From Bacteroidia bacterium (GTDB lineage Bacteria > Bacteroidota > Bacteroidia > Palsa-965), in contig JALONL010000013.1 in the NCBI GenBank assembly GCA_025454955.1, positions 62,001-126,000 on the forward strand: a DNA stretch of 64,000 nucleotides, read 5' to 3'. This document shows positions 8,692 through 17,246 of this stretch, piece by piece. Within the stretch, counting starts at the first letter, position 1. Each line of letters opens with the position of its first letter. The position numbers were made by a program, and so were the translations under genes. The notes below the pieces were generated by a model, which had not been told where the DNA came from, did no database searches, and saw only the letters and a program-made list of their open reading frames with translations.

Positions 8692-10032
8692 GTGTTTATA
8701 CTTCGCTTCATACGGTCGTTTTACCTCACAGGACGTTTTTTCCTGCTGTGCTTTGCGCTTTCGCTGCTGGCATTGCTCGGATTTTTCTTCCCGGTGCTGC
8801 TGCCCATAGCGAAGATTGTGCTGTTTGCCATTCCGGCCGTGCTGGTGTTCGACTGCATATTGGCCTGGAGCCTGCCCAAAGGCATCATGGCCCGGCGCAT
8901 TATGATGGATAAACTTTCGAACGGCGATTACAACGAGGTAAAAATTGTAATTGAAAGCCGCTACCCGATGCCCATGCACTGCAAGGTGGTTGACGAGCTT
9001 CCGGTACAGTTTCAGGCGCGCGACCTGGCTTTCAATTTCATGATCATGCCCCGCGCCGCACGCGAGCTTACCTACAAGGTGCGCCCCGTAAAACGCGGCG
9101 AGTACAGGTTTGGGGCTGTGAATGTATATATCTCCACCGTGCTGCGATTAGTAGAAAGACGTTTCCGTTTTGCACAGGAACAAAACGTGCCGGTATATCC
9201 GTCGTTTATACAAATGCGCCGCTTCGAACTATTGGCCATTTCAAACCGGTTGACGGAAGCGGGCATCAAAAAAATTCGCCGCCGCGGACAAAACAACGAA
9301 TTCGACCAGATCAAAGACTATGTGCCCGGCGACGATCCGCGCACGGTAAACTGGAAAGCCTCGGCACGACGCAGCAGGCTTATGGTGAATACCTATCAGG
9401 ACGAGAAATCGCAGCAGGTGGTATCGCTCATCGACATGGGCCGCGTAATGAAAATGCCGTTCGAGGAAATGACGCTGCTCGATTATTCCATAAACGCCAG
9501 CTTAGTTATTTCCAACATCGCCATGCAGAAATACGACAAGGCCGGTGTGGTCACTTTCTCGCATAAAATACACCAGATGCTTGCGCCCGAGCGTCGCGGC
9601 CTGCAGCTTTACAAAATAATGGAGCTGCTTTACGGCGCCAAAACAGGCTTCCTCGAAAGCGATTACGAGCGCCTGTACATGAGCGTAAAACAACGCCTCA
9701 CCCAGCGCAGCCTGCTCCTGCTCTTCACCAATTTCGAAAGCCTGAGCAGTATGCAGCGCCAGCTTAAATACCTGCGCCGCTTAGCCAAAGATCATTTATT
9801 GGTGGTCATCTTTTTCGAAAACACCGAACTCCGCGCCTTCCTCGATGAACGCCCGGTGAGCGTGCAGGAAATTTATTACAAAACGGTGGCCGAGAAATTT
9901 ACCTGGGAAAAGAAACTCATTGTAAAGGAACTCGAACAATACGGCATTCACGCCGTTTATACTGCTCCGCAGAATTTAACGGTGAATACCATTAACAAAT
10001 ATCTGGAACTGAAAGCCAGAGGATTGATTTAA
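8692..10032 (+). CDS. DUF58 domain protein
   Basis: 446 aa. Starts at GTG 8692. Two N-terminal membrane helices (about 10-60) precede a beta-rich region, then the DUF58 core motif FDQIKDYVPGDDPRTVNWKA near residue 205 and a VWA-like domain (VVSLIDMGR). DUF58 proteins pair with MoxR ATPases. It is the last gene of the operon. Its final 37 codons and the following 16 bp are duplicated at 13450-13575, at the far side of an AT-rich island. Confidence 0.9.
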   Translation: MFILRFIRSFYLTGRFFLLCFALSLLALLGFFFPVLLPIAKIVLFAIPAVLVFDCILAWSLPKGIMARRIMMDKLSNGDYNEVKIVIESRYPMPMHCKVVDELPVQFQARDLAFNFMIMPRAARELTYKVRPVKRGEYRFGAVNVYISTVLRLVERRFRFAQEQNVPVYPSFIQMRRFELLAISNRLTEAGIKKIRRRGQNNEFDQIKDYVPGDDPRTVNWKASARRSRLMVNTYQDEKSQQVVSLIDMGRVMKMPFEEMTLLDYSINASLVISNIAMQKYDKAGVVTFSHKIHQMLAPERRGLQLYKIMELLYGAKTGFLESDYERLYMSVKQRLTQRSLLLLFTNFESLSSMQRQLKYLRRLAKDHLLVVIFFENTELRAFLDERPVSVQEIYYKTVAEKFTWEKKLIVKELEQYGIHAVYTAPQNLTVNTINKYLELKARGLI

Positions 10033-10048
10033 GCCGATGCAGGAAAAT
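9923..10048 (+). repeat. 126-bp direct repeat, left copy
   Basis: Covers the end of the DUF58 gene plus the first four codons of the NADAR gene (ATGCAGGAAAAT). It matches 13450-13575 with four mismatches and no gaps (constant offset 3527). After the last shared base the sequence jumps into the 3' end of a lipoprotein gene. Confidence 0.95.
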
Positions 10049-10049
10049 T

Positions 10050-10511
10050 CTATTGCTTACGATACTTTAGAAGTTTGAAGTTAAGCGCATTTACAGGATC
10101 CTGCCCATCTGCCAGCCAAAATTCAGTATCGGTGAGTTTAACAATCTTCGATTCGTACAAAGTCTCTGATTTTAGTACATTTTTCTTATCAAGCAACACC
10201 CATCTGAGTATTACATTAGTGTGAAAAGTAGATTGAAAATTCCCATCCCAGTCCTTGTTAAGTCGTTTTAGTTCTCTTGATTCAAATTCGCTGAACCTGA
10301 CTGAGTAATTGTACTCACTTGGAAAGGCTGAGTTAAATCGCTCTACACCGTCCACACCCTGCCACGAGTACAACTGCCAGTTTTGGCAAAGTCGTTTTTT
10401 GACCCGTTCGAAGTGCATGAAATTTTCGTCATTGTCGTATTTTTTACAAGAGGAATTCCCCGTGAAAATCGTTACAACAATCAAGAGAAAAACACCCTTG
10501 CTCATTATCAT
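10050..10511 (-). CDS. Small lipoprotein, paralogue 1 of 3
   Basis: 153 aa. A signal helix followed by SSCKKYDNDENF gives a lipoprotein Cys near residue 22. The rest is a compact domain with RVKKRLCQNWQLYSWQ and a C-terminal WLADGQDP-KLLKYRKQ. I know no family for it; the Trp-rich pattern is reminiscent of lipocalin-like lipoproteins of Bacteroidota, but this is a guess. It overlaps the stop of paralogue 2 by one base (TAATG). It lies inside the AT-rich island. Confidence 0.75.
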   Translation of the reverse strand: MIMSKGVFLLIVVTIFTGNSSCKKYDNDENFMHFERVKKRLCQNWQLYSWQGVDGVERFNSAFPSEYNYSVRFSEFESRELKRLNKDWDGNFQSTFHTNVILRWVLLDKKNVLKSETLYESKIVKLTDTEFWLADGQDPVNALNFKLLKYRKQ

Positions 10512-10966
10512 TACTGCTTCCGGTATTTAATAAGTTTGAAATCCAGTGATGTTACCGGATCTTGTCCATCTGCCAGCCAAAATTCAGTATCAGTGAGTTT
10601 AACAATCTTCGATTCGTACAAAGTTTCTGATTTTAATATATTTTTCTTGTCAAGCAATACCCATTTAACCCTCAATGAATTCCCGAATGTTGTCTGAAAA
10701 TTTCCATCCCACTCTTTATTAAGCCTTTTGAGTTCTCTTGATTCAAATTCGCTGAACCTTACTGAGTAATTGTACTCACTTGGAAAGGCTGAGTTAAAAC
10801 GCTCTACTCCGTCCACACCCTGCCACGAGTACAACTGCCAGTTTTGGCAAAGTCGTTTTTTGACCCGTTGAAAATGCATGAAATTTTCGTCGTTCTCATA
10901 CTTTTTGCAAGAGAAACTCCCCGAAAAAATTATTACAACAAAGAAAAGAAAAGTAACTTTCTTCAT
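10511..10966 (-). CDS. Small lipoprotein, paralogue 2 of 3
   Basis: 151 aa. Signal helix plus GSFSCKKYENDENF lipobox. Nearly identical to paralogue 1 from the CKKY motif to ELKRLNK, then more divergent, and the same WLADGQDP end. The very high identity in the first half points to a recent duplication or gene conversion. Transcribed with its neighbours on the minus strand, 7 bp downstream of paralogue 3. Confidence 0.75.
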   Translation of the reverse strand: MKKVTFLFFVVIIFSGSFSCKKYENDENFMHFQRVKKRLCQNWQLYSWQGVDGVERFNSAFPSEYNYSVRFSEFESRELKRLNKEWDGNFQTTFGNSLRVKWVLLDKKNILKSETLYESKIVKLTDTEFWLADGQDPVTSLDFKLIKYRKQ

Positions 10967-10973
10967 TATTGAT

Positions 10974-11447
10974 CTATTGCTTACGATACTTTAGAAGTTT
11001 GAAGTTTTCTCCGTTCACAGGGTCTTTCCCGTCAGCCAACCAGAACTCTGTATCGGTAAGTTTAACAATTTGGGATTCATAACCAGCCTCCGATTTCAAC
11101 GTATTTCTCTTGTCGGTTAATGTCCATTTCAATGAGGGGAAAGTACCCAGATTGGCCACATAAATACCATCCCAATCTTTATTTTGTCTTTTGACTTGCC
11201 GTGAAGGGAAATCTTTAAAATTAACCGAGTAATTAAAAATTGACGTAAAGTTAGCGGTGTATTGTTCTACTCCGTTCACATCCTGCCACGAGTACAACTG
11301 CCAGTTTTGGCAAAGTCGTTTTTTGACCCGTTCGAAGTGCATGAAATTTTCGTCGTTCTCGTATTTTTTACATGAGTAAATAACAACAAGGAGAAATAAA
11401 CTCAAAATAGAAATACTGATTTTGATCAGTTTTTGATTTGCTATCAT
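10974..11447 (-). CDS. Small lipoprotein, paralogue 3 of 3
   Basis: 157 aa from ATG 11447 (a TTG three codons upstream is possible). Signal helix followed by YSCKKYENDENF. It is the most divergent of the three in its middle (VNGVEQYTANFTSIFNYSV) but keeps the first 35 and last 25 mature residues. First gene of the minus-strand trio and divergent from the T9SS-secreted protein, with only 54 bp between starts. Confidence 0.75.
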   Translation of the reverse strand: MIANQKLIKISISILSLFLLVVIYSCKKYENDENFMHFERVKKRLCQNWQLYSWQDVNGVEQYTANFTSIFNYSVNFKDFPSRQVKRQNKDWDGIYVANLGTFPSLKWTLTDKRNTLKSEAGYESQIVKLTDTEFWLADGKDPVNGENFKLLKYRKQ

Positions 11448-11501
11448 GGTAAACAAGTATTTTTACCAAAAGTAACGTTTTCCAAACCAAAAAATTGCCT
11501 T

Positions 11502-13286
11502 ATGAAAAAAATAATTCTTTTATCTGCGGCTTTGCTCGCATTAAATGTAAACGCACAAGTGCTTACACAAATCACTTCACCATCTGGTAATCTACCAGGC
11601 TGGGGTACAATGAATCAACGCTCAAATGTGACACTTGACACCAGACTTTCTGGTGATATAAGTGGAGATAATATTGACGACATCTTTTGGGCCTATCACG
11701 GTAACTTAGGTAATCAAGCAAGTTATGATTTGAGAATTTTGGGATCAACAGGAACAGGATCTTTTGCAACGTATTATAACAACTCTGGCACCTCAATGCC
11801 ACTGAATGGGGGAGGAACAATTGATTTATTAAACGAAAATAATTTCGTTTTAGGGAATTTTACAACTTCACTTTTTTTTCCCGATGCAATGGAAGTTTTA
11901 AGTTATAGCGATGATGCATTAAGCACTCCAACTGACAAATCGCACTTGCTTAGATTTACTGGAAATACACCGCCTACGGTATTAATGTCTAACAATAACG
12001 GATACATCGGCGATGCCAAAATCTGGACATTTTATCAAAACAACCCTTACCGGACAAAATTCTATGCCGCCAACCTTACCAACGATAAGTATGATGAACT
12101 TTTTAGCGTAGAGAACAACGGCAGCGGTACCATTACATTAAGAATTCAACGATATATTAATGGGGCATTCAGTTCGGTTTGGTCAACCACTACCGGAAAT
12201 TTCAGTGGTTTGTGGAATGTAAATTTTGCGAATGATGAATATATTTTTGCGGATGTAAACCCATGGAACAATACAACCGGAAACGTCAAAAAAGAAATTA
12301 TCTGCATAAACAGAACAACCGGCTGGCTGAAAATACTTGACTATAACGAGAGTACCAATAGTTGGAATCTGGACTATTCGAATGGTGGAAATAGTAATGT
12401 GTATTCATCTCCTTCGGGAGCCAACACATACCCGTTCAATGGCAATACCGTATTTTTAGCAGGTAATTTCGATATCTCCGACTTTCATGCAGAAATATTG
12501 GTTTGCCCAAGAAATTCACCGTCCCAAATTCGTGCAATTCAATTTGATTACGCAACCGGAACAATGATGAATATTACAGCACCTTCAATTAATACAACTG
12601 GTATGGAAGGAAGTTACTACGGTGCAACTCCTTATGTAACGCCCATTGAGAGGGTTGGTAGTTTCAATTACCCAAGAAATTTTTACACGAAAACCATTCA
12701 ACATCCTGCAAATAATATTAAATACCTGACCGGCAATTTCTACACTACAACTGGTAATACCAATCTCGAATTAATACTCTTTTACACTTCAATAACTTTT
12801 GTACCAACCGGGTTCACCAATAATGGCATATTTACTACAGATTGCGCGCCACAAACAATGTATGGTTGTCAATACGGTGCCGTAAGTTGCTTCAACCTAA
12901 ATAATCAACTTCTTAATGTGTATGATCGGGTTGGAGATAAATTTGATGCCACGCAAATTTTCAATCCAACTCAATATGCCATGTATTCTTCCAATAATGG
13001 TCAAAATCTCAGAGAAAATAACAATAATTCATTTTCTCAAACCAATTCTGCATATCCTAATCCTGTTATTAATACACTGACAATCGAAATAAATGAGATT
13101 GAGAATGATATTAATTCAACAATTCAGATTTTTGATATTAATGGAAAAAGGGTTGATGCAGAGTCCTACCAAAGTGGCAAATTTATTTTCGTAAACTGTT
13201 CGGGGCTAAGTAATGGTATTTACTTTTATGAAGTAATGAATGGCACATATTCAAACAAAGGGAAATTTATTGTAAAATCCGAATAA
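11502..13286 (+). CDS. Secreted protein with T9SS C-terminal sorting domain
   Basis: 594 aa from ATG 11502 (MKKIILLSAALLALN signal peptide ending ...NAQ; the frame is open further upstream but without a signal). The body has FG-GAP/VCBS-like segments such as GDISGDNIDDIFW and NLTNDKYDELFS, suggesting a beta-propeller. The last 80 residues are a typical type A sorting domain: AYPNPV, then IQIFDINGKRV, LSNGIYFYEV and KGKFIVK. The protein should be exported by Sec, crossed by T9SS and attached or released at the surface. Its codons are far more AT-rich than the operons on either side. Function of the propeller is unknown. Confidence 0.85.
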   Translation: MKKIILLSAALLALNVNAQVLTQITSPSGNLPGWGTMNQRSNVTLDTRLSGDISGDNIDDIFWAYHGNLGNQASYDLRILGSTGTGSFATYYNNSGTSMPLNGGGTIDLLNENNFVLGNFTTSLFFPDAMEVLSYSDDALSTPTDKSHLLRFTGNTPPTVLMSNNNGYIGDAKIWTFYQNNPYRTKFYAANLTNDKYDELFSVENNGSGTITLRIQRYINGAFSSVWSTTTGNFSGLWNVNFANDEYIFADVNPWNNTTGNVKKEIICINRTTGWLKILDYNESTNSWNLDYSNGGNSNVYSSPSGANTYPFNGNTVFLAGNFDISDFHAEILVCPRNSPSQIRAIQFDYATGTMMNITAPSINTTGMEGSYYGATPYVTPIERVGSFNYPRNFYTKTIQHPANNIKYLTGNFYTTTGNTNLELILFYTSITFVPTGFTNNGIFTTDCAPQTMYGCQYGAVSCFNLNNQLLNVYDRVGDKFDATQIFNPTQYAMYSSNNGQNLRENNNNSFSQTNSAYPNPVINTLTIEINEIENDINSTIQIFDINGKRVDAESYQSGKFIFVNCSGLSNGIYFYEVMNGTYSNKGKFIVKSE

Positions 13287-13354
13287 CATTTTATCACAAG
13301 CGATAGCAATAAAAAACAATTAAGTTAAGCTCTTGATTTAGTTGTCTTTTCCTA

Positions 13355-13403
13355 AAAAGCCCTGCGTTAACCCGGAAACACCAATCCGTAACGCAGGGCT
13401 TTT
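13355..13403. terminator. Terminator hairpin after the T9SS-secreted gene
   Basis: A 15-bp perfect stem (13355-13369 with 13389-13403, AAAAGCCCTGCGTTA and its complement) with a 19-nt loop; the A and T ends let it act on either strand. Confidence 0.9.
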
Positions 13404-13449
13404 CTGACAAGTAAAACAATTCGGGTTTCTGTATTATTTTTGCAGTGCA

Positions 13450-13559
13450 TAAAAGAACTCGAACAATACGGCATTCACGCCGTTTATACCGCTCCGCAGA
13501 ATTTAACGGTGAATACCATTAATAAATATCTGGAACTGAAAGCCAGAGGATTGATTTAA
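13450..13559 (+). pseudogene. Duplicated 3' remnant of the DUF58 gene
   Basis: About 36 codons identical in protein to the end of the DUF58 protein (ELEQYGIHAVYTAPQN and on to the stop) with no start codon. It is a leftover of the duplication and is not expected to be translated. Confidence 0.9.
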
Positions 13560-13575
13560 GCAGATGCAGGAAAAT
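13450..13575 (+). repeat. 126-bp direct repeat, right copy
   Basis: Second copy of 9923-10048 with four mismatches. Its right end is the true start of the NADAR gene; its left end follows the island terminator. Confidence 0.95.
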
Positions 13576-14112
13576 AATTATTCGCAGCATAAACTCTTTC
13601 AGGAGTTACAAAGCGGCAAAACATTTGAATATTTCTTCTTCTGGGGCCACAAAGTAAACAACCCAATCACCGAAACCTGTTTCAGCCAGTGGTATCCGGC
13701 TCCGTTTATCCACGAAGGCATCACCTACCCTACTGCCGAACACTGGATGATGGCCGGCAAGGCCCGCCTGTTTGACGATAACGACATATTACAGAAAATC
13801 CTTGCCTCCGATTCGCCCAAAGAAGCGAAGAAACTGGGACGCGAAATACTCAGTTTTGATCCGGCACTTTGGGACGAGGGAAAAGTGAAGATTGTAGTGG
13901 AAGGCAACCTGCATAAATTTTCGCAGCATAAGGATTTGAACGCATTTTTACTGAATACCGGCAATAAGGTAATTGTGGAAGCCAGTCCGATGGATACGGT
14001 GTGGGGAATTGGCCTTGGCCGCGACAACCCGAAAGCGTTGAATCCTTTTTTGTGGCGGGGCGGCAATTTGCTGGGGTTTGCGTTGATGGAGGTGCGGGAT
14101 TTGTTGCGTTAA
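13564..14112 (+). CDS. NADAR family protein (YbiA-like N-glycosidase)
   Basis: 182 aa. The NADAR (DUF1768) fold is clear: FFWGH near residue 23, FSQWYPAPF, TYPTAEHWMMAGKA at about 58-72, the helical region around SFDPALWDE, and PMDTVWGIGLGRDNP near residue 145. Family members remove the ribose or base from riboflavin-pathway intermediates or ADP-ribose derivatives (YbiA type). The start ATG lies just after the DUF58 remnant, showing that this gene originally followed DUF58 directly. Confidence 0.9.
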   Translation: MQENNYSQHKLFQELQSGKTFEYFFFWGHKVNNPITETCFSQWYPAPFIHEGITYPTAEHWMMAGKARLFDDNDILQKILASDSPKEAKKLGREILSFDPALWDEGKVKIVVEGNLHKFSQHKDLNAFLLNTGNKVIVEASPMDTVWGIGLGRDNPKALNPFLWRGGNLLGFALMEVRDLLR

Positions 14113-14145
14113 TTCAACTGATTAGGTTGAAGGAAATGGAATAAC

Positions 14146-15384
14146 TTAAATTCCTTCACCGGCAAACTCAATTTGATCACTCAAAATATTACCCTGAGCA
14201 TTTTTTACCACCACACGATAAATCATAATTCTTTTTTGGCGAAACAGTAATACACTTTTAGAAGTTCTGGTTGGCTCACCGATATCACCTCCCGAAATAA
14301 TAAAACATTCTAAACTGCCCAAATCAGGCTGCACTAACCGAATGCCATAAGAAGCCGCACCTTTGTTCGAGCCAGACTCATTCACATTTATTTGTACTCC
14401 TGATGGCATCACTCCAAACCATTGCGCCACCCATGCCGTGGAATGAAAATTAAGATCGGTGGCAAACATGCCTGTTTTACCTCCGCGGTAATGCACTCCG
14501 TTTGGATCAACCGGCAATGCGTGGCTGAGTTTGCTGAACAGCATGAGTTGCACGGGAACGTGTGCAGAAGAATCGGTATAAATTTTTCGGGTAATTCGCG
14601 GATTGTTCCAGTAATTGGCAATAACTGCATCGGCCACCGTGTCGATTTGGTGAAGGGCAGTCCATTGTTTTACCAGTTCGTAAGCATTATTCTTATTCAC
14701 CACCATATCGCCCGTGCCCTGGAAAATGGCCACCTGCGGGTATGCGCCATTGTAACCGGGATTGGCATTGCGGGCCAGTTCGGCCCATTGCTGGGGAGTT
14801 TTGGTTACTTTTCCGTTCATCGCTTTGGGAGCATCCAATGCCGATGAGGCTGCGCCATAAGGGCCGCCGGCAAACAATGCGCCTTTGGTAATGAGTCGGG
14901 GAAAATTAACCATGAGTATGTTGGCCATGGCGGCTCCCGCCGAAAGTCCGGTTACATATACTTCTTCGAGTGCATAGCGTTTTTTCATCCACACCATCAT
15001 GCTGCGTATCGAAGCCGCCTCGCCCGAAGCGGTGTCCTGATCTTCGGGGTTGAACCAGTTGAAGCAGGTGTTGACGTTGTTCAGCAAATCCTGTTCGGGA
15101 TACAGCAGTGCAAAGCCCTGTGCGCGGGCCAGGTCGTTCCAGCCGGTTTGCTGGGCGCAGCTTTGGGCAGTTTGCGAACAGCCGTGCAGCACCACCACTA
15201 ACTTTTTCTGCACAAGCGAATCGGGCAGAAAATAATACATGCGCAGGTTGCCGGGGTTGCTGCCGAATTCTTTTTGCGAAAGCAGTTTGGAATTAGTTGC
15301 TGTGGTGGCCTGTGCCGAAACACAAACCGAAAGCAACGTGCTTACTGCCATGAGTATGGTTAATCTTCTCATTGGCAAAAACAT
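14146..15384 (-). CDS. PHB depolymerase family esterase
   Basis: 412 aa from ATG 15384 (ATG 15372 is an alternative; earlier in-frame ATGs have no signal peptide). Signal peptide of about 24 residues. Alpha/beta-hydrolase of the esterase_phb type: oxyanion segment VVLHGCSQTAQSCA, an NTCFNWF segment, nucleophile elbow GLSAGAA with Ser148, and a later Asp in GTGDMVV. Secreted enzymes of this group hydrolyse short polyhydroxyalkanoates or related esters; the substrate is not deducible. A C-terminal 90-residue beta-rich extension follows the catalytic domain. It lies 51 bp downstream of the papain-like protease on the same strand. Confidence 0.85.
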   Translation of the reverse strand: MFLPMRRLTILMAVSTLLSVCVSAQATTATNSKLLSQKEFGSNPGNLRMYYFLPDSLVQKKLVVVLHGCSQTAQSCAQQTGWNDLARAQGFALLYPEQDLLNNVNTCFNWFNPEDQDTASGEAASIRSMMVWMKKRYALEEVYVTGLSAGAAMANILMVNFPRLITKGALFAGGPYGAASSALDAPKAMNGKVTKTPQQWAELARNANPGYNGAYPQVAIFQGTGDMVVNKNNAYELVKQWTALHQIDTVADAVIANYWNNPRITRKIYTDSSAHVPVQLMLFSKLSHALPVDPNGVHYRGGKTGMFATDLNFHSTAWVAQWFGVMPSGVQINVNESGSNKGAASYGIRLVQPDLGSLECFIISGGDIGEPTRTSKSVLLFRQKRIMIYRVVVKNAQGNILSDQIEFAGEGI

Positions 15385-15433
15385 AACTCGGCGAATACGA
15401 CAGGTGTTCGCTGGCATATAAATTTTATGCGGT

Positions 15434-17071
15434 TTACCGCTTTTCAATTTCCAGCACTACGGCCATCCAGCCCGCATCACCAATGGGCTTGCTCAGTTTC
15501 ACATCGCCGCCGCTGCCGCTGAATGTGGCGGCCGAAGTGAGTTTGCTGCCCAGCGCGGCGTTCATCTTATCGGCCAGTGTGGTGCCTTTGGCCGAGCTGA
15601 TTTGCTGGTTGATGGCCTTAAAGTCTATCGGCTCGTTGGTTACCAGCACGGCCATCTGATCGAGTGTGCCGATGTTGTCGGGGTAAAGCGTATGATCTTT
15701 CGGGAAAAGCCGTTTGCCAGTAATGCCGCAGTAGGGCGAATGTTTGGGCGTGTAGGGAAACAGCACGTAGCTGGTGTTATCGGTTTCGAGACCGATCAGG
15801 TACGTGTAGCACTCGGCATTGTTGGTAAACTGAATTTTAAACGGTGTGCCTTTCTGGTCTTTCGACTGGCCTTTTACCACCGGCGATGAGGTGCGGTACA
15901 CGCCCACATTGCCCGATTTGCCGCGGGCTGTAAAAGGAATGACAGCTTTGGTCGATTGATTTTCGAGGCCAAAAAGGCAGTCGAGGCTCGACGGGGCGGG
16001 TTTGTTTGCTTCACCCATCGGATGCAGGCCATAAGCTTCCACCACGAAGTAATCGAAATCCTGATAGCGCACCCAGCACACGCCGTTGCTGCCCCATTCC
16101 GAGCCCCAGGAGTTCATGATCTGGAATGCGCCGCCCTTGAGGTAATCGTCGTAACCGATTACGCACATGGCATGTCCGCCAAACTCATTGGTAAACGCAG
16201 CCTGATAGTCGGACTTGGCCGGAATCCATACGTCTTTGCCTTCCATGCTGCGCATAAACGACCCGCCCACGCGCATACCAATAACCACGGGTGCGCCCTG
16301 AGCGAGGTTTTGTTTTATGGCCAGCATGTTTACGCGGAAATCGTCGTCGCCCCCGCTGCCGTCGTTTTTGGACAGGCGCGATGCGCCTTTTATTTTGTAT
16401 GGCTGTGCGGCCTGTACCTGCGAGTTGTCGGGCTCGCGGCTGCAGGTGTTTTCGTCGTAAGGATATTGCGAGAGTGGCAGGTTGCCGCGCTGTTGCATCG
16501 ACTCCATGGCGCGCTGCAGGTACGAACCCTGGCAGTTTTCGAGGGCAATCTGGTTGTAGAGGTACGAAGGGCTGAAACAGGTGCGGTTTGGATCGTCGCC
16601 GGTGGCGCGGCTGTTCAAAATGGTACGTGCGGCATACGCGCTGGCCCAGGCCACGCACGAGCCCTGCTTACCCTGGTTGAGCCGCCGTGGAGCAAACTCA
16701 AGCAGCGACACACGTTCGGGCAGTGGCTCTTTTACATTGTCGGCCAGCGGTTCATATACTTCGGCCTGTGCATATACATCGCGTTTCATGTCGCAGCCCG
16801 TGCTGTAGGCCGATGAGTTGGAGGCATTAAGCAACCCGCCCCCGCAACTGCGCCCGCCAAAGAACCAGAGCGCCACCAGCACGGCCACTACTATAAGCCC
16901 GATTTTGGGATTGCGAAACAGGAAACGGATAAGCTGCGGCAAAAACATGAGCAGTATGCCTAATCCGCCAAAACCGCCGCCGCCACCGCCGCCTCTGTTG
17001 AAATCGGGGCGGTTGCCGGGGTTAAAATTCGGGCCGTTGTCGTTGTCGTCCTGATCGATGCGAATTGGCAT
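15434..17071 (-). CDS. Membrane-anchored C1 (papain-like) cysteine protease
   Basis: 545 aa. A disordered N-terminus rich in Asn, Asp and Gly (residues 1-37, with a run of Gly) leads to a hydrophobic anchor near 38-72 and a catalytic domain: QGKQGSCVAWA with Cys139, HAMCVIGYDD with His300 and MNSWGSEWG with Asn320. The oxyanion Gln is Q133 or Q136. A C-terminal domain of about 190 residues carries DUF4384-like features (FTNNAECYTYLIGL). The enzyme should face the periplasm; the target is unknown. It precedes the esterase gene. Confidence 0.85.
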   Translation of the reverse strand: MPIRIDQDDNDNGPNFNPGNRPDFNRGGGGGGGFGGLGILLMFLPQLIRFLFRNPKIGLIVVAVLVALWFFGGRSCGGGLLNASNSSAYSTGCDMKRDVYAQAEVYEPLADNVKEPLPERVSLLEFAPRRLNQGKQGSCVAWASAYAARTILNSRATGDDPNRTCFSPSYLYNQIALENCQGSYLQRAMESMQQRGNLPLSQYPYDENTCSREPDNSQVQAAQPYKIKGASRLSKNDGSGGDDDFRVNMLAIKQNLAQGAPVVIGMRVGGSFMRSMEGKDVWIPAKSDYQAAFTNEFGGHAMCVIGYDDYLKGGAFQIMNSWGSEWGSNGVCWVRYQDFDYFVVEAYGLHPMGEANKPAPSSLDCLFGLENQSTKAVIPFTARGKSGNVGVYRTSSPVVKGQSKDQKGTPFKIQFTNNAECYTYLIGLETDNTSYVLFPYTPKHSPYCGITGKRLFPKDHTLYPDNIGTLDQMAVLVTNEPIDFKAINQQISSAKGTTLADKMNAALGSKLTSAATFSGSGGDVKLSKPIGDAGWMAVVLEIEKR

Positions 17072-17208
17072 GGGTAGGTGTGTGTTTAAAGTGGGACGTA
17101 GCTGATAGGTTTCACCAAAGCTAATGTGCTTTTGCGAATGTAATGAAGGCTTTGCAGTGAATTAACCGGTTTATGCAAAAAATGTGTGCATTATATTTAT
17201 ACTTAACC

Positions 17209-17216
17209 TACTTTTG
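17209..17216 (+). promoter_or_regulatory. -7 box upstream of the OmpA gene
   Basis: TACTTTTG fits the Bacteroidota TAnnTTTG -7 element, 30 bp before ATG 17247. No clear -33 TTG partner was seen. Confidence 0.5.
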
Positions 17217-17246
17217 CTGTACACCAGAATACTAAAAAACCACACC

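Noticed and set aside
10050..13449. Insertion sequence or transposon in the island
   Set aside because: No transposase, terminal inverted repeats or short target-site duplication were seen; only the 126-bp duplicated junction.
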